A stretch of DNA of 64,000 nt, taken from assembly GCF_014195585.1 (NCBI RefSeq), contig NZ_JACICA010000001.1, positions 372,001 to 436,000 on the forward strand, written 5' to 3'. The stretch is from Alloprevotella rava. GTDB lineage: Bacteria; Bacteroidota; Bacteroidia; Bacteroidales; Bacteroidaceae. The notes beneath the pieces were generated by a model. The model made no database searches. It had not been told where the DNA came from and worked only from the letters and a program-made list of their open reading frames with translations. The translations under genes and the position numbers were made by a program. The number at the start of each line of letters is the position of its first letter. Position 1 is the first letter of the stretch. Positions 25,289-34,554 of the stretch are shown piece by piece.

Positions 25289-27763
25289 ATGAAAAAAATA
25301 TTTTTGATAGCTATTCTACTATCTTCTTCTATATTTGCTACGGCACAAGTAGCCGGTGGTTATACTATTCATGGTGTTGTACAGGACTCACTGAGCCAAC
25401 ATAAAGAGCCTTATGCTACAGTACGCCTCTTTCGCAAAGGAGAGATAAAGCCTTTGGTTGTGGCGACTACGGATACCAGTGGTAAGTTTACCTTACACTA
25501 TGCAAAACCAGGAACATACATCTTGCAAACAGCCATTATTGGCAAGTTGCCAACAAAGAAAGAATTGGTGCTGGATGCAGACAAAGTGGTTGAACTCGGT
25601 ACTATTCTGACCCAAGATGCTGGAAAGTCGTTGGCTACGGCAGAAGTGGTAGCTGCTCGTCCGTTGGTGAAAAGTCAGATAGACCGTTTGGTTTACAGTA
25701 TGAGTGACGATCCCGATGCACAGACGAATACCATGTTGGAAATGCTTCGGAAGGTGCCTCTCGTTACAGTAGATGGGCAAGACAATATAACCGTTAATGG
25801 GAAAGCGAACTTTAAGGTTTACGTCAACGGAAAGCCCAACAAGATGATGAGCGATAATCCGTCGGTGGTTCTGAAGAGTTTTCCCGCCAGCGTAGTAAAG
25901 AAAGTGGAAGTTATCACCGATCCTGGTGCAAAATATGATGCGGAAGGCACATCGGGCATACTGAATATTGTCACGGCAACGGAGGCAACAACGAGTGGTT
26001 ATACTGTAACGCCCACACTTTCTTGGAGCAATAGAGGATGGGGAGGAAATATTTTTGGTATGGTGCAGATAGGCAAACTGACGCTTTCTGCGCATGGTGG
26101 TGTAAATGGGCAAAATTCGTTGCGCAGTACGACGGAATCGGAACGTGAACTCTTTCATGATCCTGTTAATCATTTATTGAGGACAACAAGCGAGTTCTCC
26201 AATCGTGGAACCTATGGCTTCGGTGGCTTAGATGCCAGCTATGATATTTCGAAGCATGATTTGCTGAGTGTTAGTAGTAGTATTTATGCTGGCAGACAGA
26301 AGGGACATGGCCTTTCTTCAACATTCTTGACGGGGAATGCAGGGACTGTTTATTCTTATGACAATGTGAACCATAGAGACAGTCGATATCATGGGATAAA
26401 TACCAGTGTGGACTATCAGCATCAGTTTGGTAAAGAAAATCAGAACTTGACTTTTTCTTATCGGTTTAGTTCGGATTTGAGAAACAATAAAACTCTCAAT
26501 GTTTACGACAATTTGCAAAGCGTGCCTTTCGTGCTAAAAGATCGCCGTATCGACCCTGATAATAAATCGCAAGAACACACAGCACAGATCGACTTTACCT
26601 CTCCGCTCGGAGAGAATCATACGCTGTCTGTCGGGGCAAAATACATCTATCGCCTTAATCGTTCTGATAATGAGGAGTACTCTCGTTTGGCAGGAACAGC
26701 AACAGATTTCTTACCTGATGTCGCTCAAAGCTTGCTTTATCGCCATCGTACGGACATTTCGGCGGGCTACACGGAATACATCTATAGGTTGAAACGTTTC
26801 TCTCTCCGTTCGGGGCTTCGTTTTGAGAGTTCTCATATTCGTGTGACCTATCCCAATGGGACTCGTGCGGCTTTTTCAACGCGGCTCAATGACTGGGTTC
26901 CCAGTTTGAATCTGGGCTATAATCTAACCGATACACAGCTACTTCGTCTTGGCTATAACTTGCGTATCGGTCGTCCAGATATTTACTATCTTTCTCCGTA
27001 TGTTAATCATCTTTCCCCTGAGAAAATAAGCTATGGTAACCCCAATCTGGAGAGTGAGACAGCACATAATTTTCAACTGAATTATAGTCTGTTTAGTCAA
27101 AAGTTTAGTGTTAATTTTTCTGCAACTTATTCTACATCGTATAATGGTTTGACATTCTATAGTTTTATGAAAGATGGTGTGGAGCATTCAACAAGTGGCA
27201 ATTTCCTACATTCTAAGCAATGGAGCTTTGATACTTATCTGAATGTAAACCCATGGAAATCGACAGCTTTTACATTGAACGGAAATCTGAAATACTCAGA
27301 TTTGAAATCTTATAGGACAAGCGACCATAATTATGGCTTTTCGGGCAATTTCTTTGCGATGCTTCGACAAGACTTACCCTGGAAACTAAAATTTGGTCTT
27401 GGTGTAGGTGCTAATTGGAACGATATAAGTCTACAAGGACAAAGTTCTAAATTCAAATACTATTTTCTGAATCTTTCGCGCTCTTTTCTTGAGGAAGACC
27501 GTTTAACGGTTACACTCAATGGTTTCAATATTTTCAATCCTCGACAAACATTCAATAATACAACCCAGACAGCGATGTTTCGAAGTTCGACAAGTTCTGT
27601 GCTTCACGGCTTTTCGAGAATTTCGCTTGGCATTAGTTGGCGCTTCGGCAAACTACGAGCAGTGGTGAAGAAAACGGCTCGAAGCATTGAAAATTCAGAT
27701 GTTAAGACGGGTAGTACCTCACAAGAGAATGGTTCTAATATGGGCAAATCCAGAGGCAATTAA
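25289..27763 (+). CDS. Outer-membrane beta-barrel protein with carboxypeptidase-regulatory-like and plug domains
   Basis: 824 residues. The signal peptide ends near ATAQ20. Residues about 24-110 form a CarboxypepD_reg-like beta-sandwich (HGVVQDSLSQ, VATTDTSGKFTL, GTYILQTAIIGK). A TonB-plug-like region follows (TMLEMLRKVPLVTVDGQDNI, VNGKPNKMMSDNP, VEVITDPGAKYDAEGTSG), then a long beta-rich barrel typical of the Bacteroidetes OMP_b-brl_3 family. The TonB box is not obvious. Such proteins resemble TonB-dependent receptors, but the ligand is usually unknown and no SusD-like partner is encoded nearby. It has its own promoter and is a single-gene unit. Confidence 0.88.
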   Translation: MKKIFLIAILLSSSIFATAQVAGGYTIHGVVQDSLSQHKEPYATVRLFRKGEIKPLVVATTDTSGKFTLHYAKPGTYILQTAIIGKLPTKKELVLDADKVVELGTILTQDAGKSLATAEVVAARPLVKSQIDRLVYSMSDDPDAQTNTMLEMLRKVPLVTVDGQDNITVNGKANFKVYVNGKPNKMMSDNPSVVLKSFPASVVKKVEVITDPGAKYDAEGTSGILNIVTATEATTSGYTVTPTLSWSNRGWGGNIFGMVQIGKLTLSAHGGVNGQNSLRSTTESERELFHDPVNHLLRTTSEFSNRGTYGFGGLDASYDISKHDLLSVSSSIYAGRQKGHGLSSTFLTGNAGTVYSYDNVNHRDSRYHGINTSVDYQHQFGKENQNLTFSYRFSSDLRNNKTLNVYDNLQSVPFVLKDRRIDPDNKSQEHTAQIDFTSPLGENHTLSVGAKYIYRLNRSDNEEYSRLAGTATDFLPDVAQSLLYRHRTDISAGYTEYIYRLKRFSLRSGLRFESSHIRVTYPNGTRAAFSTRLNDWVPSLNLGYNLTDTQLLRLGYNLRIGRPDIYYLSPYVNHLSPEKISYGNPNLESETAHNFQLNYSLFSQKFSVNFSATYSTSYNGLTFYSFMKDGVEHSTSGNFLHSKQWSFDTYLNVNPWKSTAFTLNGNLKYSDLKSYRTSDHNYGFSGNFFAMLRQDLPWKLKFGLGVGANWNDISLQGQSSKFKYYFLNLSRSFLEEDRLTVTLNGFNIFNPRQTFNNTTQTAMFRSSTSSVLHGFSRISLGISWRFGKLRAVVKKTARSIENSDVKTGSTSQENGSNMGKSRGN

Positions 27764-27842
27764 ACTCACGGACAGATGTGAGCGGTTTTATTATCTCCTT
27801 CTGTGAGGAGAAGCATGGATGGAATCTGATCAAGCGTCTATA

Positions 27843-27938
27843 TCCTTATTGCGTTTTCAGATACAATAAGGATATCCGCTGACATTCTTATTGCGCCAGC
27901 TCATTCCCTTATTGTAATGGAGCATACAATAAAGGAAT
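27843..27938. repeat. Dispersed CAATAAGG palindrome, copy C
   Basis: Units CCTTATTGCG, ACAATAAGGATATCCGCTGAC, CTTATTGCGCCAGC and CCTTATTG alternate over 96 bases, between the convergent outer-membrane protein and DUF554 genes. Confidence 0.85.
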
Positions 27939-27955
27939 CAGAGGAGGAGGTCTAT

Positions 27956-28172
27956 CTCCTCCTCCCTATATCTTATTTTTGTGTTGTCACGTTGTCATGT
28001 CGTCACACTTTGAGTATAACTAATTGAAAACGTTTGTATTATCCGCGTGACAACAGTGTGACAACAAATTTTTACTGTCACCTTGTTGTCACGCGCTTAA
28101 GCGTTTGTCTATCAACTCTTTTCACGCTCCGTGACAACGTGACAACAAAAATAAGTTTTTTTCTAGGAGGAG
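27956..28172. repeat. GTTGTCAC terminal-inverted-repeat element, copy C
   Basis: Ends are inverted: CTCCTCC...CTTATTTTTG(TG)TTGTCACGTTGTCA on the left and GTGACAACGTGACAACAAAAATAAG...GGAGGAG on the right. Internal GCGTGACAAC/GTTGTCACGCG arms form a second nested palindrome. No protein is encoded. It is directly adjacent to repeat copy C. Confidence 0.85.
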
Positions 28173-28267
28173 AGAGTGATGGATACAGTCGGTGGAGTTG
28201 CCAATAGACATATATCCTCTTCTATCAAAAGGGCAGAGAAATTTTATATGAGATGTGAAAAGAGAAT

Positions 28268-28990
28268 TTAGAACAAACTGCGAATGCAAAGATAAATCAT
28301 AGGGAGCAAGAGAGAGGGGAGGAGATTGACCGTCTTGCAGTCCTTGATATGGAGAACACCCAGACCTGCTGCAGCAATAAGAACACCGCCCACGATGTTG
28401 GTCTCGGTGATGATTTGTGCGCTTAGAGAGTCGGGTGACATAGAGATAGAGCCTTTGAACAACCACCCAATGAAATAGAAGAACGACATCCAAAGCAACA
28501 CGGGGATGCTGGAGAGCGCCGAGCCAAAGCCGTAAGTGGACGCCACGATGACGAGAGTGACAAAATCGAGCGTAGCGTTGGTATAGAGGTAGGTGTCATC
28601 GCCATAGATAGCGCTAAGGATGGGGCCCATCATGGCAAGTGTGCCCACGCAGCAGAGCAGCGTGGCTGTCGTAATACCTTCGGCCACCGAAGGGGCACCA
28701 TCTATTTTCGGCTTTTTGCGCTGCAATTTTTTGCTGGCGCGTTCCATATTACCGTCAAGATTTAGCATGGTGCCGATGAGGCCACCAGCCGCAAGACAAA
28801 AGATGAATAGTACGGGGTTATCACTCTTGCTCATATTTTGCATGGCTACATTGATCCCCATCACTAAGACGGCGATACCCATACCCGTGGCGAGGGCATT
28901 GAGATACTTTACGTTGAGGCTTCGCTTAGTGATAGAACCAACAAAGCCACCTGCAATGATGGCTAAAACATTGATAAAAATTGCTAGCAT
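28268..28990 (-). CDS. DUF554 family membrane protein
   Basis: 240 residues from ATG 28990; an earlier in-frame ATG at 29017 is less likely. About seven hydrophobic segments. Family marks: INVLAIIAGGFVGS at the start, GMGIAVLVMGINVAMQN, LIGTMLNLDGNMERAS, and ATLLCCVGTLAMMGPI followed by a Thr/Ser-rich helix. DUF554 proteins (such as YdfK/YqgA) are conserved and of unknown function. A near-consensus -7 box (TATCTTCG) lies just upstream. Convergent with the outer-membrane protein gene. Confidence 0.9.
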   Translation of the reverse strand: MLAIFINVLAIIAGGFVGSITKRSLNVKYLNALATGMGIAVLVMGINVAMQNMSKSDNPVLFIFCLAAGGLIGTMLNLDGNMERASKKLQRKKPKIDGAPSVAEGITTATLLCCVGTLAMMGPILSAIYGDDTYLYTNATLDFVTLVIVASTYGFGSALSSIPVLLWMSFFYFIGWLFKGSISMSPDSLSAQIITETNIVGGVLIAAAGLGVLHIKDCKTVNLLPSLLLPMIYLCIRSLF

Positions 28991-29060
28991 AGTTTTGATT
29001 TTGGCGCGAAGATACAACTATTTTGTAGAAATAAATATGAGCGTTAACTGCGGGATATGA

Positions 29061-29098
29061 AAAACACGGAAAGAACAATTTTGTTCTTTCCGTGTTTT
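29061..29098 (-). terminator. Strong hairpin terminator
   Basis: AAAACACGGAAAGAACAA (29061-29078) is complementary to TTGTTCTTTCCGTGTTTT (29081-29098). Runs of A and T on either side make it bidirectional; it mainly serves the TlpA-like gene. Confidence 0.85.
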
Positions 29099-29121
29099 AT
29101 AGCAGAGGAAGTTGTAGTTAT

Positions 29122-29679
29122 TTATTTGGAAATTGCAACTTCGAGATTGTTCTGAATAACATCGTTGCCAGGGTATCCGCCTTCGGTGAGGTTGGAGAAA
29201 CCTACGCTACCGTCCTTATTGAGCAGGACATAAGCAGGAATACCAGGAATGTTGAGATCAGTGCATAGGTTTTGCCACTGTTGTTTTGTGAGGCGGTAGT
29301 GATCCCCAGAGATGCTAGGAATCATAGCCTGCCATTTATCTTGAGGTGAGGTTTCGCCTGTGAGATAAACAAAGACAACGCCCTTGTTTTGATAGGTGGG
29401 TTTGATGGCGTCAATATCCTTGAGTGCTGCGCGGCAGGGAGGACACCAAGTGGCCCAAATGTCGATGAGGACAACTTTATTGGGATAGTTGGCTTTGATG
29501 GCATCAATGATGGCTTGTCCGCCCGTGATGCTTGTCGGGACTATTTTTACTGTAGAGGGAACGCCCGTAGTTGTCTCTACCTGTGTAACTTCTGCTGCTT
29601 CAGCTTTTGGAGCTGTACGTGCACAACTGGTGGTTGTGAAACTCAGTACAGTAGCCATGAGAATCAGAATCTTTTTCAT
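29122..29679 (-). CDS. TlpA-like thioredoxin-fold lipoprotein
   Basis: 185 residues from ATG 29679. The signal peptide ends in TTTSCA, where SC fits a lipoprotein cleavage site (Cys19). The thioredoxin domain holds VVLIDIWATWCPPCRAAL with a WCPPC active site and the cis-Pro region NIPGIPAYVLLNKDG. Such proteins reduce disulphides in the periplasm, for example in cytochrome maturation or oxidative stress. The gene stands alone between two hairpins/gaps, so the substrate is unknown. Confidence 0.92.
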   Translation of the reverse strand: MKKILILMATVLSFTTTSCARTAPKAEAAEVTQVETTTGVPSTVKIVPTSITGGQAIIDAIKANYPNKVVLIDIWATWCPPCRAALKDIDAIKPTYQNKGVVFVYLTGETSPQDKWQAMIPSISGDHYRLTKQQWQNLCTDLNIPGIPAYVLLNKDGSVGFSNLTEGGYPGNDVIQNNLEVAISK

Positions 29680-29863
29680 TTTGTTCTTTCTTTTATTGTA
29701 ATGTATAGTAAGCGCAATAATGTGCACACTTATAGGTAAGACGGATATAGCATGGGAATGTTACAGTGGGCAACTCTCCTTGGTTGCTTTGTCCCTTTGG
29801 TGGGATAAGTCAATATGGGTAGAGTTGCACACATTCCTTGTGCTCTATATCCAGCCGCGCACG

Positions 29864-30691
29864 TTAATCAATGCGTTTTACCATTTCGCGGAAAATGTCG
29901 GCCATAATAGGCTGCACTGCGTCAGCGGCGCGCTGCACTTCCTCGTGAGTGATGTTTACAATTTTTCCCTCAACGCCCAAATCGGTGATGACACTCACGC
30001 CAAAGCAGCGAATGCCAGCGTGGCGGGCAACAATGACTTCGGGGACTGTACTCATGCCGACAGCATCAGCACCGAGGATGCGATACATTTTATATTCTGC
30101 TGGCGTTTCATAGGTAGGACCTTGATCGGCAAGATAAACGCCTTCGACAACTTTGATTCCTTTTTCACGCGCAATGGTGCGTGCCATGTCAAGATACTCA
30201 TGGTCATATGCTTCGTGCATATCCGGGAAACGAGGACCACCAGGATAGTTTGGGCCATTGAGTGGATGTTCAGGTTGGAAGTTGATATGATCTGTGATAA
30301 GCATCAAGTCGCCAATCTCGAAGTCTGGATTTGTACCTCCGCTGGCGTTGCTGACAAAGAGAGAACGGATGCCGAGTTCTGCCATAACGCGTTGGGGGAA
30401 AGTGACCTGTTGCATGTTGTATCCCTCATAGTAGTGGAAACGTCCCTCAAGGGCCATTACTTCTTTGCCGCCGAGGTGGCCGAAAAGAAGGCGACCGCTG
30501 TGTCCTTCCACTGTTGAAACAGGGAAATTGGGGATTTTGTTGTAGGGAATCTCGTCTACGATGTCAATTTCTTCAGCCAAGTGGCCGAGTCCAGTACCGA
30601 GAACGATAGCAGTGCGGGGACGCAACTGTGTGTTTTCCTTAATCCATTGTGCAGTCTCTTTAACTTGTTCGATGTAATTTTTAATGTCCAT
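29864..30691 (-). CDS. punA: Purine nucleoside phosphorylase
   Basis: 275 residues from ATG 30691; the longer frame runs back into lpxK. It phosphorolyses purine nucleosides in salvage. Family segments: TAIVLGTGLGHLAEEI (phosphate loop), VEGHSGRLLFGHLGGK, GRFHYYEGYNM, FVSNASGGTNPDFEIGDLM, and GMSTVPEVIVARHAGI followed by SVITDLGVEG. This places it in the trimeric PNP/MTAP family. It starts 10 bases after the lpxK stop, so sppA-lpxK-punA is one operon. Confidence 0.95.
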   Translation of the reverse strand: MDIKNYIEQVKETAQWIKENTQLRPRTAIVLGTGLGHLAEEIDIVDEIPYNKIPNFPVSTVEGHSGRLLFGHLGGKEVMALEGRFHYYEGYNMQQVTFPQRVMAELGIRSLFVSNASGGTNPDFEIGDLMLITDHINFQPEHPLNGPNYPGGPRFPDMHEAYDHEYLDMARTIAREKGIKVVEGVYLADQGPTYETPAEYKMYRILGADAVGMSTVPEVIVARHAGIRCFGVSVITDLGVEGKIVNITHEEVQRAADAVQPIMADIFREMVKRID

Positions 30692-30701
30692 ATTTTTATG
30701 A

Positions 30702-31772
30702 TTATTTATTGTGTTTGTCGATATATGAAAAGATGAGTTTCTTAAAGGCTGGTTCTCCTCCCAGGAGGAAGTCGACTTCAAAGGGGAGGGCGAAGAGGTG
30801 AACTTTTAGTAGCGCACTGAGTCCTGTCATATCGCGTAAGCGAGGAGCATCTTTTTCCGTTGTGATAGCTAGGCAGGGAGGCTCCCACAGCTCTTTGAAA
30901 GTTTTGTTGATGCGATTGATGTCGCTATCGCTGAAAGTGTGATGATCTGGAAACGTTAGTGGAGTGACTTCCGCACCTTCTTCTTCCAATTGTTTGAACA
31001 TGGGTTCTGGACGCGCAATACCTGTGATAGCCAGAACGCGACTTCCTTGCAATGCTCCCTCAGATTCAGCTCCAAAGACAGGGTAGGGATGGCGGTAGCG
31101 AAAGGTGGTGAAGAACAAATGTTGCTCTGGTTGTAAGTGCAACTCTCGCCGAATGACTGCTGCTTCTTGCCTGCTTAGATCTTCTGGGCACTTCGTTACA
31201 ATGATGATATTACTGCGTTTTGCTCCTTGGGGAGCTTCGCGCAACCGCCCTGCGGGGAGAATGAGATCGCGGGTATAGAGTCGCGAATAGTCGGTGAGCA
31301 AAATGTTGAGCCCTGCTTGCACATAGCGATGTTGCAAAGCATCGTCGAGAATGATTACTTCAGGGACGGGGGAACTTGAGAGTAGTTGCTGAATACCTCG
31401 CCGCCGATTTTCATCAACAGCCACTGCCACGCAAGGAAATTTATGCTTCATTTGTAGCGGTTCGTCACCGCTTTCAGCAGCAGTACTTTCTTGTTCTACC
31501 ATTCTAAACCCCTTGCTCTTTCTACCATATCCACGACTAAGCGTGGCAACACGGAACTGTTGCTCCAAGAGGCGGATCAAGTACTCCGTATGAGGTGTTT
31601 TTCCCGTTCCGCCTACAGCAAGATTCCCTACTGCGATAACTGGTATAGAGAAACGCTGCTGAGGTAGCCACCCCCAATCGAACGCTTTGTTTCGTAGGGT
31701 TGTTACAAACTCGTAGAGCCAACTTACAGGAAGCAGCCACGGCCATAATCGAGGGTGGGGCAGGGGGCGCAT
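30702..31772 (-). CDS. lpxK: Tetraacyldisaccharide 4'-kinase
   Basis: 356 residues. It phosphorylates lipid A disaccharide at the inner membrane. N-terminal membrane-associated segment; P-loop VGNLAVGGTGKTPHTEYLI; TLSRGYGRKSKG; GDEPLQ and IILDDALQHR (substrate and Mg region); and TTEKDAPRL late. It is 17 bases after sppA and 10 before punA. Its presence fits a Gram-negative envelope. Confidence 0.95.
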   Translation of the reverse strand: MRPLPHPRLWPWLLPVSWLYEFVTTLRNKAFDWGWLPQQRFSIPVIAVGNLAVGGTGKTPHTEYLIRLLEQQFRVATLSRGYGRKSKGFRMVEQESTAAESGDEPLQMKHKFPCVAVAVDENRRRGIQQLLSSSPVPEVIILDDALQHRYVQAGLNILLTDYSRLYTRDLILPAGRLREAPQGAKRSNIIIVTKCPEDLSRQEAAVIRRELHLQPEQHLFFTTFRYRHPYPVFGAESEGALQGSRVLAITGIARPEPMFKQLEEEGAEVTPLTFPDHHTFSDSDINRINKTFKELWEPPCLAITTEKDAPRLRDMTGLSALLKVHLFALPFEVDFLLGGEPAFKKLIFSYIDKHNK

Positions 31773-31789
31773 GAAATTGTCGGAGTGCT

Positions 31790-33550
31790 TTATTTTAGAT
31801 TAGGCTCAAAGAACATTCGCGCTTGGAGCGCATCTCGACCTCTGATACTTTCTGCAAAGCGCAGAGGATCATAGTATGTGCCCAATACAGTTTTCAATTT
31901 ACGTTCCAGATAGTCTTCTTGTACGTTAGAAAGAAGGCTACTGAAGAAGTCCGTTTCAATGTCGGATGCTATTACTTCGTAGTCGATGAGCTTGGCGCGC
32001 TTAGCAGCTTCTGCAATAGCATCGTCAAGTGTTCCTAACCGATCGACAAGTTTGAGCGCTAACGCTTGTTGACCTGTCCATACACGTCCTTGACCAATCT
32101 CATTAACGCGTTGTTCTGTCATATGTCGGCCAGCTGCTACACGACTAATGAAAAGTTTGTATCCTCGGTCAACATAGGCCTGCATAGCTGCGCCTGCTGC
32201 TGGAGAAAGATGGCCCGTTGCAGGCTCAAGGTCGTAAGCTTTGTTGGTGCTTACTGCATCGAAATGTAAGCCGAGTTTCCCTTCGAGCAAGCCAGAAGCA
32301 TCAGGAATCATACCGAAAATTCCGATGCTACCAGTGAGTGTTGTAGGTTCGGAAATGATGTAATCGGCACCGCAACTAATGTAGTAGCCGCCGCTGGCAG
32401 CATAGCCGCCCATAGAAACAATGACGGGTTTCTTCTTTTTGAGCAATTCGACAGCGTGCCAAATTTGTTCGGAGGCATAAGCAGAACCTCCAGGTGAATT
32501 CACACGAAGTACAACGGCTTTTACTTTCTTATCGTTGGCAAGAGCATCTAAATCTTCAACAACATTTTTACCGATGATTTGTTCACCATTCAGTCCGCTC
32601 ATATTACCTTCCGCTCCAAAAATTTCTCCCGAAGCATAATAGACAACAATTTTGGAGGACGAAGAGCCTTCGTCATAGAGTTTTGCTAGTTCAGAGGCTT
32701 CGACAAGATTCACTTTCTTTCCGCCGAGCTGATTACGCAGGATTTGGCGTACTTCATCAATATAGGCCAAACCATCCACGAGTTTCTGCTTCACATAACT
32801 GCTCGGTTCTGCCAAAGCTTGGTAGCGATCGGCGTAAGCATTCAGGCTATCGGTGGAGATTCGTCGCGACGCAGATACTTCCTTGCAGATGTTCCCCCAT
32901 AGGTTGTTGAGCATGGATTGCGTCATTTCGCGATTGGCGGGGCTCATACCTGATAGCATATAAGGTTCAACGGCACTCTTATAAGTACCAACGCGGAAAA
33001 TTTGCATCTTGACGCCTACTTTCTCCATGAGGTCTTTGTAAAAGACGGGTTGAGAGGAGAGACCGTGCCAGTCCAGCATTCCGTTTGGATTGACCAATAC
33101 TTTGTCGGCCACAGACGCCACATAGTAAGCTCCCTGTGTATAGCTCTCGCCGTAGGCAATGATAAACTTACCACTCTCTTTGAAGTCTGAAAGAGCTTTT
33201 CGCAGTTCTTGCAACGTGGCAAAATCGGACTGAAGCATACCTCCTTCAATGTAGATACCCTTTATATCTTCGTCTTCGCCTGCCACTTTGATGGCTTTGA
33301 TAATATTGTCAAGCCCTTGTTGTTCGGCTAAATCGTTGCTGAAGAATATAGCCCAAGGATTACTAGTGGCGCGCTCTGAAATGGTTCCTGAAAGGGAAAT
33401 TCTCAAAATGCTATTGTCTTCAATCATTGGCTTTTGGTTACTGGAAAGTGCCAACGAGACGAGCATCATGAACCCCATAAAGAAAGAGAAAATCCCTACG
33501 AGCATAATGCCGACAACAGTTGCTAAAACATATTTGAAAAAATCTTTCAT
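31790..33550 (-). CDS. sppA: Signal peptide peptidase SppA, 67K type
   Basis: 586 residues, the long double-domain form. The N-terminal membrane segment lies at about 5-35. The first S49 domain contains KFIIAYGESYTQGAYYVAS with the catalytic-lysine region. The second contains VVLRVNSPGGSAYASE and VSMGGYAASGGYYIS, where the Ser of AASGG is the expected nucleophile. It degrades leftover signal peptides in the inner membrane. First gene of the sppA-lpxK-punA group. Confidence 0.95.
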   Translation of the reverse strand: MKDFFKYVLATVVGIMLVGIFSFFMGFMMLVSLALSSNQKPMIEDNSILRISLSGTISERATSNPWAIFFSNDLAEQQGLDNIIKAIKVAGEDEDIKGIYIEGGMLQSDFATLQELRKALSDFKESGKFIIAYGESYTQGAYYVASVADKVLVNPNGMLDWHGLSSQPVFYKDLMEKVGVKMQIFRVGTYKSAVEPYMLSGMSPANREMTQSMLNNLWGNICKEVSASRRISTDSLNAYADRYQALAEPSSYVKQKLVDGLAYIDEVRQILRNQLGGKKVNLVEASELAKLYDEGSSSSKIVVYYASGEIFGAEGNMSGLNGEQIIGKNVVEDLDALANDKKVKAVVLRVNSPGGSAYASEQIWHAVELLKKKKPVIVSMGGYAASGGYYISCGADYIISEPTTLTGSIGIFGMIPDASGLLEGKLGLHFDAVSTNKAYDLEPATGHLSPAAGAAMQAYVDRGYKLFISRVAAGRHMTEQRVNEIGQGRVWTGQQALALKLVDRLGTLDDAIAEAAKRAKLIDYEVIASDIETDFFSSLLSNVQEDYLERKLKTVLGTYYDPLRFAESIRGRDALQARMFFEPNLK

Positions 33551-33624
33551 AGCTTGTTCTTAAAAATGGGCGGATAAATAAGAGGGAAGTATCCCCCGTT
33601 TGTCCTTTCTTGGTGATATGTGGA

Positions 33625-34377
33625 TTACTTTAATACAACTTCAACGGGGCAATGGTCAGAACCAAATATCTCATTGTGGATAGAAGCTGAAACTAACTTA
33701 TCGTTCAGACAATTCGATACCAGGAAATAGTCGATACGCCACCCCGCATTCTTTTCTCGAGCACGGAAGCGATAGGACCACCATGAGTAGGCACCTGTCA
33801 AGTCGGGGTTGAAAAAGCGAAACGTATCCGTAAAGCCTGCATTGAGAAGCTGCGTCATCTTCTCGCGCTCTTCATCCGTAAAACCTGCATTGCGACGATT
33901 TGTCTTTGGATTTTTAAGATCAATTTCTTGATGGGCTACATTTAAGTCGCCGCACACAATAACAGGCTTTTTTTTGTTCAATTCCAGGAGATATTCTCGG
34001 AAAGCATCTTCCCATGTCATGCGATAGTCGAGGCGGCGTAGTTCATCTTGAGAGTTAGGGGTATAAACAGTGATCAGGAAAAAGTCGTCCATTTCCAGCG
34101 TGATAACACGTCCCTCATGGTCGTGTTCCTCATGGCCCAATCCGTAAGTCACATTGAGCGGATGGTGCTTTGTAAAGATGGCTGTTCCAGAATAGCCTTT
34201 TTTCTCAGCATAATTCCAGTAGCTTTCGTACCCTTCAAAGTCAATATCGAGTTGTCCCGCCTGCATTTTTGTTTCTTGCAAGCAGAAGAAGTCAGCGTCA
34301 AGGTTTCTAAAAGCATCGCGGAAGCCTTTTCCGTCGCAGGCTCTTAGTCCGTTTACATTCCAAGATATAAATTTCAT
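33625..34377 (-). CDS. xth: Exodeoxyribonuclease III (AP endonuclease)
   Basis: 250 residues from ATG 34377, where MKFISWNVNGLRA begins. Catalytic motifs of the Xth/APE1 family: Asn in NVNGLRA, FCLQETKM (Glu), CGDLNVAH (Asp/Asn) and GSDHCPVEV (Asp-His) at the end. It cleaves abasic sites and trims 3' ends in base-excision repair. It lies 74 bases upstream of sppA on the same strand. Confidence 0.96.
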   Translation of the reverse strand: MKFISWNVNGLRACDGKGFRDAFRNLDADFFCLQETKMQAGQLDIDFEGYESYWNYAEKKGYSGTAIFTKHHPLNVTYGLGHEEHDHEGRVITLEMDDFFLITVYTPNSQDELRRLDYRMTWEDAFREYLLELNKKKPVIVCGDLNVAHQEIDLKNPKTNRRNAGFTDEEREKMTQLLNAGFTDTFRFFNPDLTGAYSWWSYRFRAREKNAGWRIDYFLVSNCLNDKLVSASIHNEIFGSDHCPVEVVLK

Positions 34378-34498
34378 TCGTTTTTTATAGGTGTAAGAGT
34401 TCACATCCTCTGCAATGAGAGGGCGAAATTCAGGTTTGAGAGAGTACAAAAATATGAAAGTTCTGTTGAATTTGCAAAGTCACATGGCGAAAAATAAC

Positions 34499-34506
34499 TA
34501 ATTTTG
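34499..34506 (+). promoter_or_regulatory. -7 box for the DUF1573 gene
   Basis: TAATTTTG, exact consensus, 48 bases before ATG 34555. A TTTG at 34471 is rather far for a -33 element. Confidence 0.45.
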
Positions 34507-34554
34507 CACAGTACACAGTTTTCTGTGGCTTTTTATCGACACGCAAAAGAAATA

